DNA of 64,000 nucleotides from Alopecurus myosuroides. Lineage: Eukaryota > Streptophyta > Magnoliopsida > Poales > Poaceae. The stretch covers positions 136,628,682 to 136,692,681 of the forward strand of contig CM054062.1 in assembly GCA_028641055.1 (NCBI GenBank), written 5' to 3'. Position numbers and translations under genes: made by a program. Shown here one piece after another: positions 1-11,102 of this stretch. Under the pieces are notes generated by a model that saw nothing but the letters and a program-made list of their open reading frames with translations, did not search any database and was not told the origin of the DNA. Position 1 is the first letter of the stretch, and every line of letters starts with the position of its first letter.

Positions 1-2218
1 TGAACCAATCGGGTTACAAGGCTCCCTCTACACCGACCCCGAGGCCACCTCCATTCGTCGATGTCATCGAGAAGCTGAGCGTGCCAGTGGCTGCTGATGC
101 GGATCTGGCAGTGGTGCGGGCAGCAACTCGAGGAGCAATGCCAGGCCATTCTCGTAGAGGCTGACGAGATGTCCAAAACCAGGCAAGCATTCGATCTCGA
201 CATGACCGAGTACAACAAGGCTCATGGTTTTACTCCTATTGTGAACAATCCTAGTCAGTTAGGTGTTGTGCGGAACTGAGGTCGTGATCTTGGTGCCGAT
301 ATTGCTAGAGATGGTAGGGATGCTAGTAAATCTGTTAGTGGCACCTCGGATGGTAGGCCCAAATATAGTTCTCCTGCTAAGAACCTTAGAGATGCTGAGG
401 CAGTTGCTGCCGAGTTGCCGCATTTGACCAGTGAAGCTCGTGCTAGGTATCAGGACCGACTTAATAATCTTGTTATGGAGGCAAGTAGGCAAAATGAGTC
501 TTTACGGAAGGCGAATCCGGGGGTAGGTGCTTCTCAGATGGTACTCCAATGGTGGGAAATCTGTGGGCCAAGCTTCTTATCCCCATCTCAGGGGCGAGCG
601 AGCTCGAAGTGTGAACTCCGGGTAGAACAAGCACATCCAGGTCTACAACCCGGCTAGCGCTATAAAACAGTTAGCTGTACAGGGCCAATTCGGGCAAGGG
701 CATGTTGCTCAAGGTGGGCATGCTGCCAACCAAGTTCGGGCAGTAGGAAACGACCGCAGCCGAGATGGTCCTTCTTGGCAGCCGGTGGTCAAGCCGGCTC
801 AACAGAAAACCCAGTGCTGGACGTCAAGACCGATACAATGATGGCTACTCGGCAACGGAGAAGGCCGGGTATCCGAGATACGATCACCTGGCGGACGCTG
901 GGGCACTCGGTGCATGATTGGGGCCCCGAGTGCTGCAGCCGAGTGATGCAAGATACAAGCTCGACAGAATCTATCTGTCGGAGGAGATGGAAGATCAAGG
1001 CCCTCTGAGACCGCTCTGTTTTGGTCCCCGGATCATGAATGAGCCGGTTGTGTCCAAGTTCCAGCTGGCTAGGGGAACAAAAAGTTATGACGGCAGCACC
1101 AAGCCGGAAGATTGGTTGAATGATTATGTCACTGTCGTGCATATTGCCGGTGGTAACCGTCGATCGGCGGTGAGATATGTGCCACAAATGTTGGAGGGCC
1201 CAGCCAGGATCTGGCTGAACAACTTTCCAAGAGATAGCATCAACTGTTGGCTGGACTTCTCGGATGCTTTCATCAGCAACTTCACCAGCACCTACCGGAG
1301 GTCAAACCATCCACATCAACTCTTTGCGTGCAAGGAGAGAGAAGAGGAGACTGACTGAGATTATCTTACTCGGTGGAGCATATTGAGGAACACATGTGAA
1401 GGGGTGAATAAGTCCTAGGCCATTGCCTGGTTTGCGCAAGGGAGCAGGCATGGCAGCATGCTTTGGCAGAAGCTGCAAAGGGAGATGCCGAGTACGTTGG
1501 CCGAGACCATCAAGATCGCCGACATGTATGCTCTGGGAGATCCGACACAGCCTTTACTGGACTCAGTTGAGACGAGTAGAAGGCATCATGGCAATGATTG
1601 TGCCGGATCCTCCAGGCGGAATGACCGCCCGGACTTCATGAACAAGAGAAGAGATGACAGGCCGGATATCCACTATAGCCGCGGTTGATCCGGATCAACC
1701 TGATGCAGGCAGCAGCCAGAGGCAAAAGAACACTGGGCCCCGGTATGGGCAGAATAAGAACTACAAGAAGCAGTGGACGGACCAGAGGTTCACCTTTGAA
1801 ACAATGAGAGATGGGACATGCAGCTACCACACTCGGTATCCGAGTAGGCCGGCTAACCATACTACCAGGCAGTGCAGTTGGTGGGATCGGATCAAGAGCA
1901 AGGGTTTTGGTGCCTTGCCTCCGCCTCCACCTCTGCCACTCTCGGGACCTACGGAGAACCAGAGGAAGCCCGAGAACGTGAATCAAGTAGCTGAGGGAGC
2001 CAACAACAACAACAACCGCAACAACAACAACTACTACTACAACAACAACAACAATGCTGGCGGCAGCGGCCAAAATGATTACCAGGAGCACCACCAAAGC
2101 TATATGGTGTTCATCACTTAGCCGAATGACAAGCAGAGCTTGCGCAGACGCGCAAAGGAGGTCAATGCGGTGATACCGGCTGTGCCGGAGTACATGTACT
2201 GGTGTGAGAAAAAGATTG
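1..2218 (+). pseudogene. Tat gag (decayed), 5' end outside window
   Basis: Broken gag of the Tat element. Bases 118-540 match, at protein level, the N-terminal gag region of the second Tat element (about 51940-52370), including the shared stretch around LPHLT and the arginine-rich run that follows it. The structural gag domain lies at 918-1640, with the pattern YDGSTKPEDWLNDY followed by ARIWLNNFPRDSI and FISNFTSTYRR. The C-terminal part (1654-2121) is polar and asparagine-rich. Stops interrupt it at 277-279 and 1356-1358, and there is a frameshift between 1458 and 1654. The reading direction continues across the insertion into the protease at 7430. No zinc knuckle could be confirmed. Confidence 0.82.
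1998..2056 (+). repeat. (AAC)n-like asparagine-codon microsatellite in Tat gag
   Basis: A run of AAC and TAC trinucleotides encodes an Asn/Tyr-rich tract in the gag tail. It reads as a long valine-rich pseudo-ORF on the opposite strand, which is an artefact. Confidence 0.8.
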
Positions 2219-2679
2219 TCTGGTGTCATGGTGTGGAGAAGACAGATGCCATAGGATGGCTTAAGGTTGGGGCCCATGGACGCTGTAGGTATCCGAGAAG
2301 GGATCGCACGCCTAACTGGCGCGCTCAGAACACTGCAAACACCACAATCTACCCAGGTCCGGGGCCCTCGTGTGGAGGTAACACCCCAACTCCTGCTCTC
2401 TCTCTCTCTCTGTATATGTATGTGTCGAGTACAACAATCCCTCAAGCTCAAGGAGTGTAACGGCCGGGAATTTTTTTCCCAACTAGAATTTGTTGCTTGT
2501 TTTTTTTTTCTTTTTTGCATACGCATTGCATAATGCATCTTCATGCATTTAAAACTTGCAATTGTTTACAACTCATCAAATCTTATTTCTAAAAAAAAAT
2601 CTGGAATTCATTTGATGCATAAAATCTGTTTTTATTTGTGCCCAAACTCTTTCTTAAATTAATAAAAGGAAAAAAAATG

Positions 2680-3620
2680 TTTTGAGAGAGGGAGAGAAGC
2701 AGCCCAAACCAGCCGGCCAGGCCCAAGGCCCAGCTGAACCAGTCAGCCACCGAAACCCTAGTTCCCTCCTGCCTTTTTCTGTTCCCACCCCTCCTCTTTT
2801 GCAGCCGCCCTCCCTCTTTTCTCTGTTTTCGCGGTTGGGTCCTCCCCAGCTCTCTCCCAGGGACACACACACACGCACGCACGGGAGAGAGCATCGCTCG
2901 ATCCCCTGCTCCTCCTTTCCCATCGCTTTGTCCTTCTCGTCACCGACCCCGCCGCCAGGAGCTCGAGCTCCTCTCCCGTCCCCTCCTCCCACGTTCCTCC
3001 TTCCCTGCCGCGATCCGCCTCTCCCTCTCTCTCTCGATAGCTCTCCCTCTCGTTTCCCCTTCTTCCCTCTCGTGGTGCACTGCCGGCCGCCTCCCTCTCA
3101 CCTCGCCCTCCTCCGTTCCGGCCGACGGCAGCCGGCGCCGCTGCTGCTCCCTGTCTCCCTGCGCGGATGGCCGCCGCCCGGTCCTCTCCTACCTCCCTCC
3201 AACGGTGGCGGTTCCAAGGTGCCCGTAAACCCTAGCCATGGCCTGCTCCACCGTCGAGCTCACCCTCTCCGTTTCCAAGTGCCATGGAGCAGCTCGACGT
3301 TCACCCTCGACCAGAAGCTCCTCGCCGCGGCCTTCTCCTACTGGTTCCGGCAGCGGCTGCGCTCGAGCCCCTCTACTGATTCGACGCCGGGGATGAAGAC
3401 CTCGCCCTGTTGCATCCTGCGCGCCGTGGTAAAACTCCAGCGCCTCCCTCCGCGTCCTGGTGCGCTCCTCCTCGACAGGCGTCCTTGATCTGCTGCCTCA
3501 CGACGGTGGTGTACGGGTGGTCTGGTGGTGTTGGCTGCTGTGGTGGTGTTGCCGTCGCCGACGGGATGGCGGTGATGCCGTCACCGTAACCACGGCGGCG
3601 CACTGCTACTCGACTGCTTC
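2680..3620 (+). other. GC-rich gene-start-like island inside the 4.66-kb solo LTR
   Basis: The block is strongly C/T-rich on the + strand, with CT runs, CA runs, an AACCCTAGCCATGG start-like context at 3229-3242 and many CpG. It gives a long proline-rich open frame (2682-3488) with no recognisable domain. A GGTGGTGTA...GGTGGTCT segment around 3503-3525 has a counterpart near 31722 in the LTR of the 14.7-kb element. It looks like a conserved LTR island, not a protein gene. Confidence 0.55.
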
Positions 3621-4439
3621 CTCGATGCCCGTCATGTGTTCGATGCAAGTCCTGCAAGAGGCATGGTGTTCCCCTCCGTCGTCTGTTCCATGCTCGTTGT
3701 TGGTTCCATTGTGTGATGACCGCCTCGTGCGCATCCGTGGGACTCCGTCATCGGAGGCGCCAAGTTCATCTTCTATCGGAGCCGCAAAGTACCACTACCT
3801 CGTCCCGAACCTCTCCGCCAATTCATGCATCGACAAGCACGTCTTCAACCCATGAACATCTACGCCGCCGTCCGTACCCGTCCTGCCGTGTTCTCCTTGT
3901 GTTGGCCGCTGTTGTGCGTATTGTGAACCTCGAAGATGGAATCGCCAAGGTCTATTTCCTCGGCGTTCTGAATGTGATAATGTTGACAGTTGACCACGAC
4001 TACTTCGACTACTTCCATGACGATGATGTTGGGACGACTACTTCCTCGACTACATGAGAACGAACGGCTACTCCCCCTACGTCGACTACTTCCACTACTT
4101 CCTCTGTGACCGTCTACTTCCTCTACGTCCGAAGATGCTACCTTCGAATCCGAAGACCCTCTCTTCCAACGTGCGAACCCAAACCCTAACCCCTATAGGC
4201 GTATTTTCTAAATACCATCTTTTTTATAAATGTCATCTCATTCATGTGTTGCATTGCATCTTGTGGGTGCGGGTAATAGTAATATCATCTAATAATTAAA
4301 TATGGAATTTGTTGGGATGCTATATATAGTAGCTCGGTTCCATTTAAACTTGCATAGCTCATCTTTATGTCATCTAACTATGTTAACTCAACGCTTAATA
4401 TTGATGGGTAGATAAATAACTCGAACCTCCTAAATTAGA

Positions 4440-5180
4440 TGTTGGGCTTCCGGCTCAATTTAAATTGATTTAATTGCATAAACCATAACTAATTCATTTT
4501 AACTCCAAATTTGAAAAGTAAAATATGTTTTCCAATCAAAATTCTCTAAACTTTGCAAATATCAACTTTGTTTCCTGTTTTGCCTAATTAAAATTGGAGT
4601 AATAATTCAATACTTTAATTACACCTTTTAAATTGCAAAATTCATAACTTGGGCAATTCAAATCCAATTACAACATGTAAAATATGGTTTCCATGCAAAA
4701 TTGAACAAGCTTTCCAAATATAAACTTTGTTTCCTGTTTTGAATAATTAAAATTGGTTAAATAATTTAAATCTTGTTTAATTCATTTGAAATTGCTAAAT
4801 TAATAACTTGGTCAAACTAAATTCTTTTTGAACATGTCAAATATGTTTTCCATCCCATTTTTCATGAACTTTGCAAATATAAACCTTGTTTTCTATTTTG
4901 AATAAATTAAATTGCTGAAAACAACTATTTCTTAATTAATGCATTTAAAATTGTCAATTTAATAACTTGCTCAGCTAAAATCCAAATTCAACAAATGAAA
5001 TATGTATTCCATCTAAAATTTTGTGTTCTTTCCAAATATAAATTTTGTTGTCTGTTTTGAACATTTAAAATTGGTGAAAACAACAAATGTTTGTTTAAAT
5101 CATTTAAAATGCCAAAGTTCATAACTTAATAAATAAAATTCCAAACTTGGTAAACAACCTATCAAACTGAAGCTAAAGTT
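4440..5180. repeat. Diverged AT-rich tandem array, period exactly 159 bp
   Basis: Landmarks recur at a constant 159-bp step. ATAACT occurs at 4485, 4644, 4803, 4962 and 5121. The TTTSCAAATAT block starts at 4552, 4711, 4870 and 5029. The AAATATG..TTCC block is at 4521 and 4680. About 4.5 copies are visible, with many substitutions but no change in spacing. The array lies inside the 4.66-kb solo LTR. Its outer limits are approximate. Confidence 0.85.
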
Positions 5181-7219
5181 GTTTTCTTATTGTTTTCATC
5201 ATCCATGCATCATCCTAATCAACTTTCACATGATGGTTATTTGTAGATCATTTAACTCAACATTAATTCGTGGGCTTTTCCATATGCAATCCAAATTGCA
5301 TATGGGCCCATTTGAATATGTTTACCATGTCAACTGGTTTACTTTGATGCACCAATTAATTGTCATGCATATAAAATAGGATCATGCTGGATCTTTTGCC
5401 GTAGTAGTAATTGTTGCATCCGGTGTTTGTTCTAGTTCGTTGCTTCTTCGCGGATAGGACGTAGAGATGATGTGAGCAACGACAAGTTCTGCGGATGTAC
5501 CTCTACTTGCTGGATCTCAGGCAAGTATACTCACTTGCTACCTATGGCTGCCTTTCATCACTTGTTACCGATTCTTCCCGTTGCCTTATTTCTAGCTTTA
5601 TGATTCGATCCTTGTGTCTCGATCCTATCATATGTTTACCTTGCAGCCATGATATAGCCTTCCTTCCGCTTCCTATTACCTGTTGTTTGTTTACCCCGTT
5701 GGCCCTCGTGTCGTAGTTGCATGCTTAGGTTTGTTTGCGCTCTAGCCCTGTTGTCCTTTGTTCTATCATCTGTTTAGTCGATATTTGGGTTTCAATTCAA
5801 TCAACAACATGTTAATGTTTTGGGTAATAATAATTTGATGATAAGGCACCGGCAGGAGGCCCGGCGTGGTTTGTAGGCCTGCTAGTGTCGACCCTAATTA
5901 GGAAAAGGGTCTTGTCCTCCGATCCATGATGAGCGCACTAACCGCATGTGGGAAGCGAGTATGGGCGCCCCCCGCAACTTTGATTCGATTCGCATCTCGT
6001 CCAAATCGCCTCATTTAGTTCGGGTTTTCCATTTGCCGCATGCATATGCAGGTGCGAACCCTTGGCGCCAGGGTGGAACTTATGTAGTCGGCATTTAGGG
6101 AGACACGTTCTTAGAGTGCTATGGGGGTCCCCTTTTCTTCGTGGGTCTTGATTAGCCGTGCGCTCAATTGCACGGGGTTCTTTGGGCTTGATGCGAAGAA
6201 GAGTTGGGTTGTGTTGAGTGCCTCGCTTGGTGGAAGGGCCTTTCCATCTGGCGGGTCATTCTTACGTGTACGGCCAAATTGGTGCATCCCTGCAGGGTTA
6301 AATCTTCTCGAGAAGCCGTGTTGTCCGCGGTTATGGATGACTTGGTGAAAGTGCTGGCTAACAAGTACTCAGACAACTTACACCTAATGATAATAACTTG
6401 ACTAGTAATAAAGTATTACCTTCACCATAAAAATGAATGTCACCTTAATCAACAGTGTGAGTTTTCCTTGGGTTGCTTCCTTAGTAGGGGGTAACACTGG
6501 ATGGGTATTGTTTGGTGAGTAGTTATAGTTGGTTCTGATACGCTATCTTATCCCTTTCTTTTAGCCGGATGGTGTAGCGCGTCTCTGTAGTTAGTTAGTG
6601 CAGCCAGCTGCCGCTTCTTTGCAATGACCCCTTTTCTTTCCGTTGTACCCAAAGTATTTGTATCTTGTGATGATTGGTTACGCTGGTATCTTGTGAGTAT
6701 GGTTTATCCACTTGCCAGTACTTAACCGTACTGACCCACGAATCCATTTCGTGGCTGCATATTCCACATTGCGGTCAACAGGTTTGAAGTCTGACGACGT
6801 TAGCTTGGGAATCCCTCCGGCTTGGCGTGGGCAGGGATTGGACGCCATCGGTTATCTTCAGGACTCTTAGTCCAATTTGCATCTTGTCCATAGTCCGACA
6901 CTATGTTGTTTCTTCCGCTGTCATTTGGATCTTTGTATTGTATCTGTTGTATCCTTGACTCGTTTGAGTCGTCTTGTATATATCTTTTCTGTTGTTGTTG
7001 TGGAATATTCGTGAACTGTTGTAATGTTATCACAAGTGGCAACCTGGAATCGGTTATTATGTGGATTTTGGCGGAAATGCTGAAATCTGCATAGTGCCCG
7101 ATCTCGGGGCGTCACAAGGAGCTAGAGGAAGAAGAACCTCTTTGTTGTCTGTTTCTCTCTTCACGTAGCTAAGCCAAACCTCAGATTGCACGATCCTCAC
7201 GCAGGAGGGGGGAGGCCAC

Positions 7220-7227
7220 CTTATATA
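7220..7227 (-). promoter_or_regulatory. TATA box of the solo Tat LTR
   Basis: TATATAAG on the minus strand, followed by a GGTGGCC-like segment. The same core occurs in the + strand Tat LTRs at 22641 and 51077, each at a comparable place in the LTR. Confidence 0.7.
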
Positions 7228-7429
7228 CTGGTGGCCACCTACTACCTCTACGTAAGCAAGTACTGATTCATGTTCTTCCTGCCGGATAGCCCCAACCGGG
7301 TACCATCCAACTGGGTACCATCCTATCCGGCACGTACCAACTTGGTACGGCCGAACTCGGTAATCAGTACCTTGAACTCCATTTCTCACCTGCCTTACCC
7401 CTTCTCGGGGGTAGCCCCCCGACATCTGG

Positions 7430-8030
7430 TCTCGAGCAGATCATCCCAAGATCATGCCTAACCCGGGCAGTTACGCCTTGGTGCTGGACCCAACCTTCAT
7501 TGGGCCCGAGATCAATGCGAAGTTCACCAAGGTGCTGATTGACAATGGGAGCAGCATCAACATTATGTACCAAGATGCAATGGTGAAACTCGGTATTTCT
7601 GAGAACATGTTGCAACCTAGCCGGACTACCTTCCACGGTATTGTGTCGGGAGTATCTTGTGCCCCTGTGGGCAGGATCTGGATCGATGTGCTTTTCGGTA
7701 CCCGAGAGAACTGCCGAACTAAGTGCCTGTAGTTTGAGGTGGTTGATCTTCAGAGCCCTTATCATGCTCTACTCGTCAGGCCAGCCTTGTCCAAGTTCAT
7801 GGCCTCAACTCATGCGACCTATCTGAAGATGAAGCTCCCGGGTCCCAATGGTATCGTCACCATCTCGGGTGATTACAAGTGCTCTCTAGAGTGTGCCTCA
7901 GCTGGATCTCGGTTAGCCGAGTCCCTAGTCATTGCTGCCGAGAAGAAGAAGATACATGAGGAAGTGGCCATGGCTCAGGCAGCTAAACTCGGTATTCCCA
8001 GGATGCCCAACCCTCAGTAGAGTTCCACCT
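7430..8030 (+). pseudogene. Tat aspartic protease region (decayed)
   Basis: Directly right of the solo LTR duplication, the Tat polyprotein resumes with NPGSYALVLDPTF, then the active-site region VLIDNGSSINIMY (catalytic D codon near 7541). This is the retropepsin that would cut the gag-pol precursor. A TAG stop at 7730-7732 breaks the frame. The linker to reverse transcriptase continues in another frame (7739-8020: VVDLQSPYHALLVRPALSKF and KMKLPGPNG), typical of Tat elements, and ends in a further stop near 8018. The protein cannot be made intact. Confidence 0.85.
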
Positions 8031-9430
8031 TCCAAGCCTCCCAGGAGACCAAGAAGGTGCAGATCGACCCCGAGTTCCCCGAGCGTGTGGCCATCATTGG
8101 TGCCGGTTGGAGGAGAAATAGGAAAGCGATCTCATCCACTTCCTCCGTGAGAATCGGGATGTCTTTGCTTGGTCCAATCAGGACCTGCCGGGTGTCCCGA
8201 GGGAGTTGGTTGAGCACTCTTTGCATGTGAGACCGGATGCTAAGTCGGTGAAGCAGGCTCTGCGATGCTTTGCTGCAGAGAGGAGAAAATCCATAGGTGA
8301 CGAGGTCACAAGGCTGCTAGCAAGTGGATTCATCATGGAGGTACTGCACCCGGACTGGTTGGCTAACTCGGTCCTGGTAGAGAAGAAGAAAGATGACCCA
8401 ATGGTTGTTGTGGTGTGGCGTATGTGTGTGGACTACACCGACCTGAACAAGGCATCTCCAAAAGATCCATTCTCGTTTCCCCGGATAGATCAAGTGATCG
8501 ATTCCACGGCCAGGTGTGAGCTGTTATGATTCATAGATGCTTACTCTGGTTTCCGTACAGGGCTTATTGCTACCGGGCCATGTGTTTCAGTTTGAGAAAT
8601 GTTGGTGCCACATACTAGAGATGCATGCAAAAGTGTGCACGAGCAAATTGGTAAAAATGTGTAGGTGTATGTGGATGATATAGTCATCAAGACCAAGGAG
8701 AAACACACACTCCTAGATGATACCCAAGAAACCTTTGCAAATCTGTGAAAGTACCGGATGAAGCTGAACCCGACCAAGTGCACCTTTGGTGTCCCGGCAG
8801 GAAAGTTACTCGGTTTCCTCGTATCTAGCCGAGGTATCGAGGCCAACCCCTCCCAGATAAGAGCAATTGAGAACATCTCTCTACCGAGATCACTGAAGGA
8901 TGTGCAGAAATTTACCGGCCGCCTGGCTTCCCTTAGTTGGTTCATCGGGAGAATGGGAGAGAATACATTACCTTTGTACCAGCTGATGAAGAAAAGCGAC
9001 AAGTTTGTCTGGACCTCGCAAGCTGATGCGTATTTCCGAGATCTGAAGACCATGTTGATTACGGCTCCCATCTTGGCATCTCCACTGCCCAAGGAGCCCA
9101 TGTTGCTCTATATTGCAGCTACCAACCGAGTTGTTAGTGTGGTGGTAGTAGTGGAGCGAGAAGAGGAAGGAAAATCTGTGGAGAGGCCATTGTACTATCT
9201 CAGCGAGGTGATCTCCAACTCTAAGCAAAATTACCGTCACCACCAGAATATGACGTATGGAGTCTACATGGCTGTCAAGAAGCTCAACCACTATTTCCAA
9301 GATCATCCAATCATAGTGGTGAGTACTGACCCCATCTCGGAGATCATGGGCAACAAGAATGCAAGTGTCCGAGTAGCCAAATGGGCCATTGAGCTGGCTA
9401 TTACACCCCAATGTATGCGAGAAGAGAAGC
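8031..9430 (+). pseudogene. Tat reverse transcriptase and RNase H (decayed)
   Basis: The RT fingers region is at 8206-8529 (RMCVDYTDLNKASPKDPF). A stop at 8527-8529 precedes FIDAYSGF, and then part of the palm is missing: sequence jumps from AYSGF near 8553 to a CYRAM-like segment near 8570. The catalytic VYVDDIVIKT motif is still readable at 8665-8694. The thumb and connection follow (8758-9050), then RNase H (about 9090-9400, with LYIAATNRVVSVVVVVE in place of the usual D-A-S start). Stops at 8616-8618 (TAG), 8662-8664 (TAG) and 8746-8748 (TGA) show that it is dead. In an active element this enzyme would make cDNA in cytoplasmic particles. Confidence 0.88.
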
Positions 9431-10143
9431 CATCAAGTCTCAGGCCCTGGCGGATTTCTTTGTTGATTGGGACGAGATGCAATATGAGCCTCCACTGCCG
9501 GAAACAAATTACTGGCGAATGCATTTCAATGGCTCCAAGGTGAAAGAAGGTCTCGATGCTGGTGTCGTGCTCACCTCACCCAAGAACGATCAGCTCAAGT
9601 ATGTCCTACAGATCCATTTTGCAGCATCAAATAATGTGGCCAAGTATGAGGCCTTAGTGCACGGACTGAAAGTATCCAAGGAGATTAGTATTCGCCGAAT
9701 AATATGCTATGATGATTCGGAATTGGTGGCTCAACAAGCCTCTGGTACTTGGGACGCGTTGGATGCCAACATGGCATCATATCGGTTCCTTGTCCATAAT
9801 ATCTCGGGATTCTTTGATGGATGTGAGTTTCATCATATACACTGAGCTGAGAATGATGGTGTTGCTGCTTTGTCCAAGTTGGGTTCATCTCGGCAGACCA
9901 TCCCGACACGAATTGCATTGGAGCATCTAAGGAAGTTGTGCATCAAGCCATCGCCCGAGTCGGATTCAATCTTTGTCCCGGCTAATCCAGAACCAGAAGT
10001 TGTTCCAATGGAGGTAGATGTGGAATGCATCATGGATAACTCGAGGAACTTCCTCTCTCATCTTGGGGACTGCCTCCTTAATCTCGAGGACTGCCTCGCA
10101 GAACCCGGGGACTCGGTGACTCGTTTCTATCTCGGAGCATGTC
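9431..10143 (+). pseudogene. Tat second (archaeal-type) RNase H plus linker (decayed)
   Basis: A second RNase H follows the first, which is diagnostic of the Tat lineage. It reads WRMHFNGSKVKEGLDAGVVL, then NVAKYEALVHGLKVS and ICYDDSELVAQQASG. The first catalytic acid, expected as D in the DGS motif, is N here (codon 9528-9530). A TGA stop at 9843-9845 interrupts the segment before AENDGVAALSKLGSS. The rest to 10143 is a low-complexity linker rich in Glu and Pro before the integrase. Confidence 0.85.
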
Positions 10144-11102
10144 ATGTCGGCTGAACCCATGGAGATTGATGAGCCAATTTTTCCTCCCCGACCCATACCG
10201 GGCTGGGACCATCCCATAATGTCCTACCTGGCGGATGGAACTTTGCCGAGTGATGAGATCTCGGCCAGGAAGATACGGAGAAGATCTAAGGGCTACACCA
10301 TCATCAACAAAGAATTGCACAAGAGAAGTACCACGGGCCTGCTCCAGCGCTGTGTTGAACCAGAAGAGGGAGAAGAGATTCTCCGAGAGATACATCAAGG
10401 GGAATGTGGGCACCACGCCTCATCTCGGGCTCTAGTGAAGAAAGCATTTGGGCATGGCTTCTTTTGGCTCACTGCCTTGCAGAAAGCAGAAGATTTAGTA
10501 AGGAAGTGCAATGGGTGCCAGAGATATGCTAGCAAGATCCATATGCCAGATTTCGGGCTCAAGACCATTCCTATCACTTGACCATTTGCAGTATGGTGCT
10601 TGGACATGGTGGGGCCCTTCAAGCCAGCTCGGGGCAACATGACTCACATCTTGGTCATGGTTGACAAGTTTACCAAGTGGATTGAGGTCAAGCCAATTCG
10701 GAAGTGTGATGGGCATACAGTTGTGACCTTTCTGAAGGATATTATCCTGAGATATGGCTACCCTCACTGGATCATCTCGGATAATGGAACAAATTTTGCT
10801 GAGGGAGATTTTGCTCGGTTCTTCGAGGAGAAAAGGATCCGACTTGACATTGCATCAGTCGCGCATCCAGAATCAAACGGGAAACTTGAAAGAGCCAATG
10901 GCATGGTTTTATCCGGGATTAAACCTCGGTTGATTGAACCATTACAGTGAACCCCGGGTTGTTGGATGGATGAGCTACCAGCGGTGTTGTGGAGTCTAAG
11001 GACTACCCCTAACCGATCTACCGGATACACACCATTCTTCCTGGTGTATGGTGCAGAGGCCATGTTGCCCACCGACATAGAGCATCACTCACCGAGAGTG
11101 AC
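10144..11102 (+). pseudogene. Tat integrase, zinc-binding and catalytic domains (broken)
   Basis: The HHCC zinc-binding part is at about 10380-10545 (GECGHHASSRAL ... KCNGCQRY). The catalytic core follows at 10600-11100 (CLDMVGPF, IISDNGTNFAEGDF, HPESNGKLERANG), with the D, D and E residues still present. Two stops break it: TGA at 10579-10581, where the family usually has Trp, and TGA at 10948-10950 after EPLQ. The frame then runs to SPRVT at 11102, where the solo LTR 11103-14657 is inserted. The C-terminal part resumes at 14663. Confidence 0.88.

Larger units (their letters stand above)
2456..7116. mobile_element. 4.66-kb solo LTR, probably Tekay-type chromovirus
   Basis: Terminal TG...CA dinucleotides and a perfect 5-bp target duplication AGGAG (2451-2455 and 7117-7121) bound a 4,661-bp unit inserted in the Tat solo LTR. 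No gag, pol, primer site or polypurine tract is inside, so it is one LTR. On the minus strand it starts TGTGACGCCCCGAGATCGG, which resembles Tekay-type LTR starts, and minus is the likelier orientation; without internal sequence this is not proven. Contents read on +: a GC-rich block (2680-3620), a transition zone, a diverged 159-bp tandem array (about 4440-5180), then unique sequence to 7116. No real coding sequence was recognised. Confidence 0.85.
2224..7424 (-). mobile_element. Solo LTR of a Tat-type Gypsy element, itself split by a younger LTR
   Basis: On the minus strand this LTR starts TGTCGGGGGGCTACCCCCGA at 7424 and ends CACACCATGACA at 2224. The 5-bp target duplication TCTGG is perfect on both sides (2219-2223 and 7425-7429). 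Without the 4.66-kb insertion at 2456-7116 and one copy of its duplication, the LTR is about 535 bp. Start and end motifs match the Tat LTRs at 22170-22985 and 50544-51411, and it has the same TATATAAGG promoter core. No internal domain remains, so it is a solo LTR left by LTR-LTR recombination. It sits between the gag and protease codons of the host Tat element, in opposite orientation. Confidence 0.9.

Noticed and set aside
1636..2544. 302-residue minus-strand protein with poly-valine
   Set aside because: Antisense shadow of the asparagine-repeat gag tail, crossing two element boundaries.
2682..3488. 268-residue proline-rich protein gene
   Set aside because: Composition-driven frame in a GC-rich LTR island; no domain, and overlapping frames on both strands are equally open.
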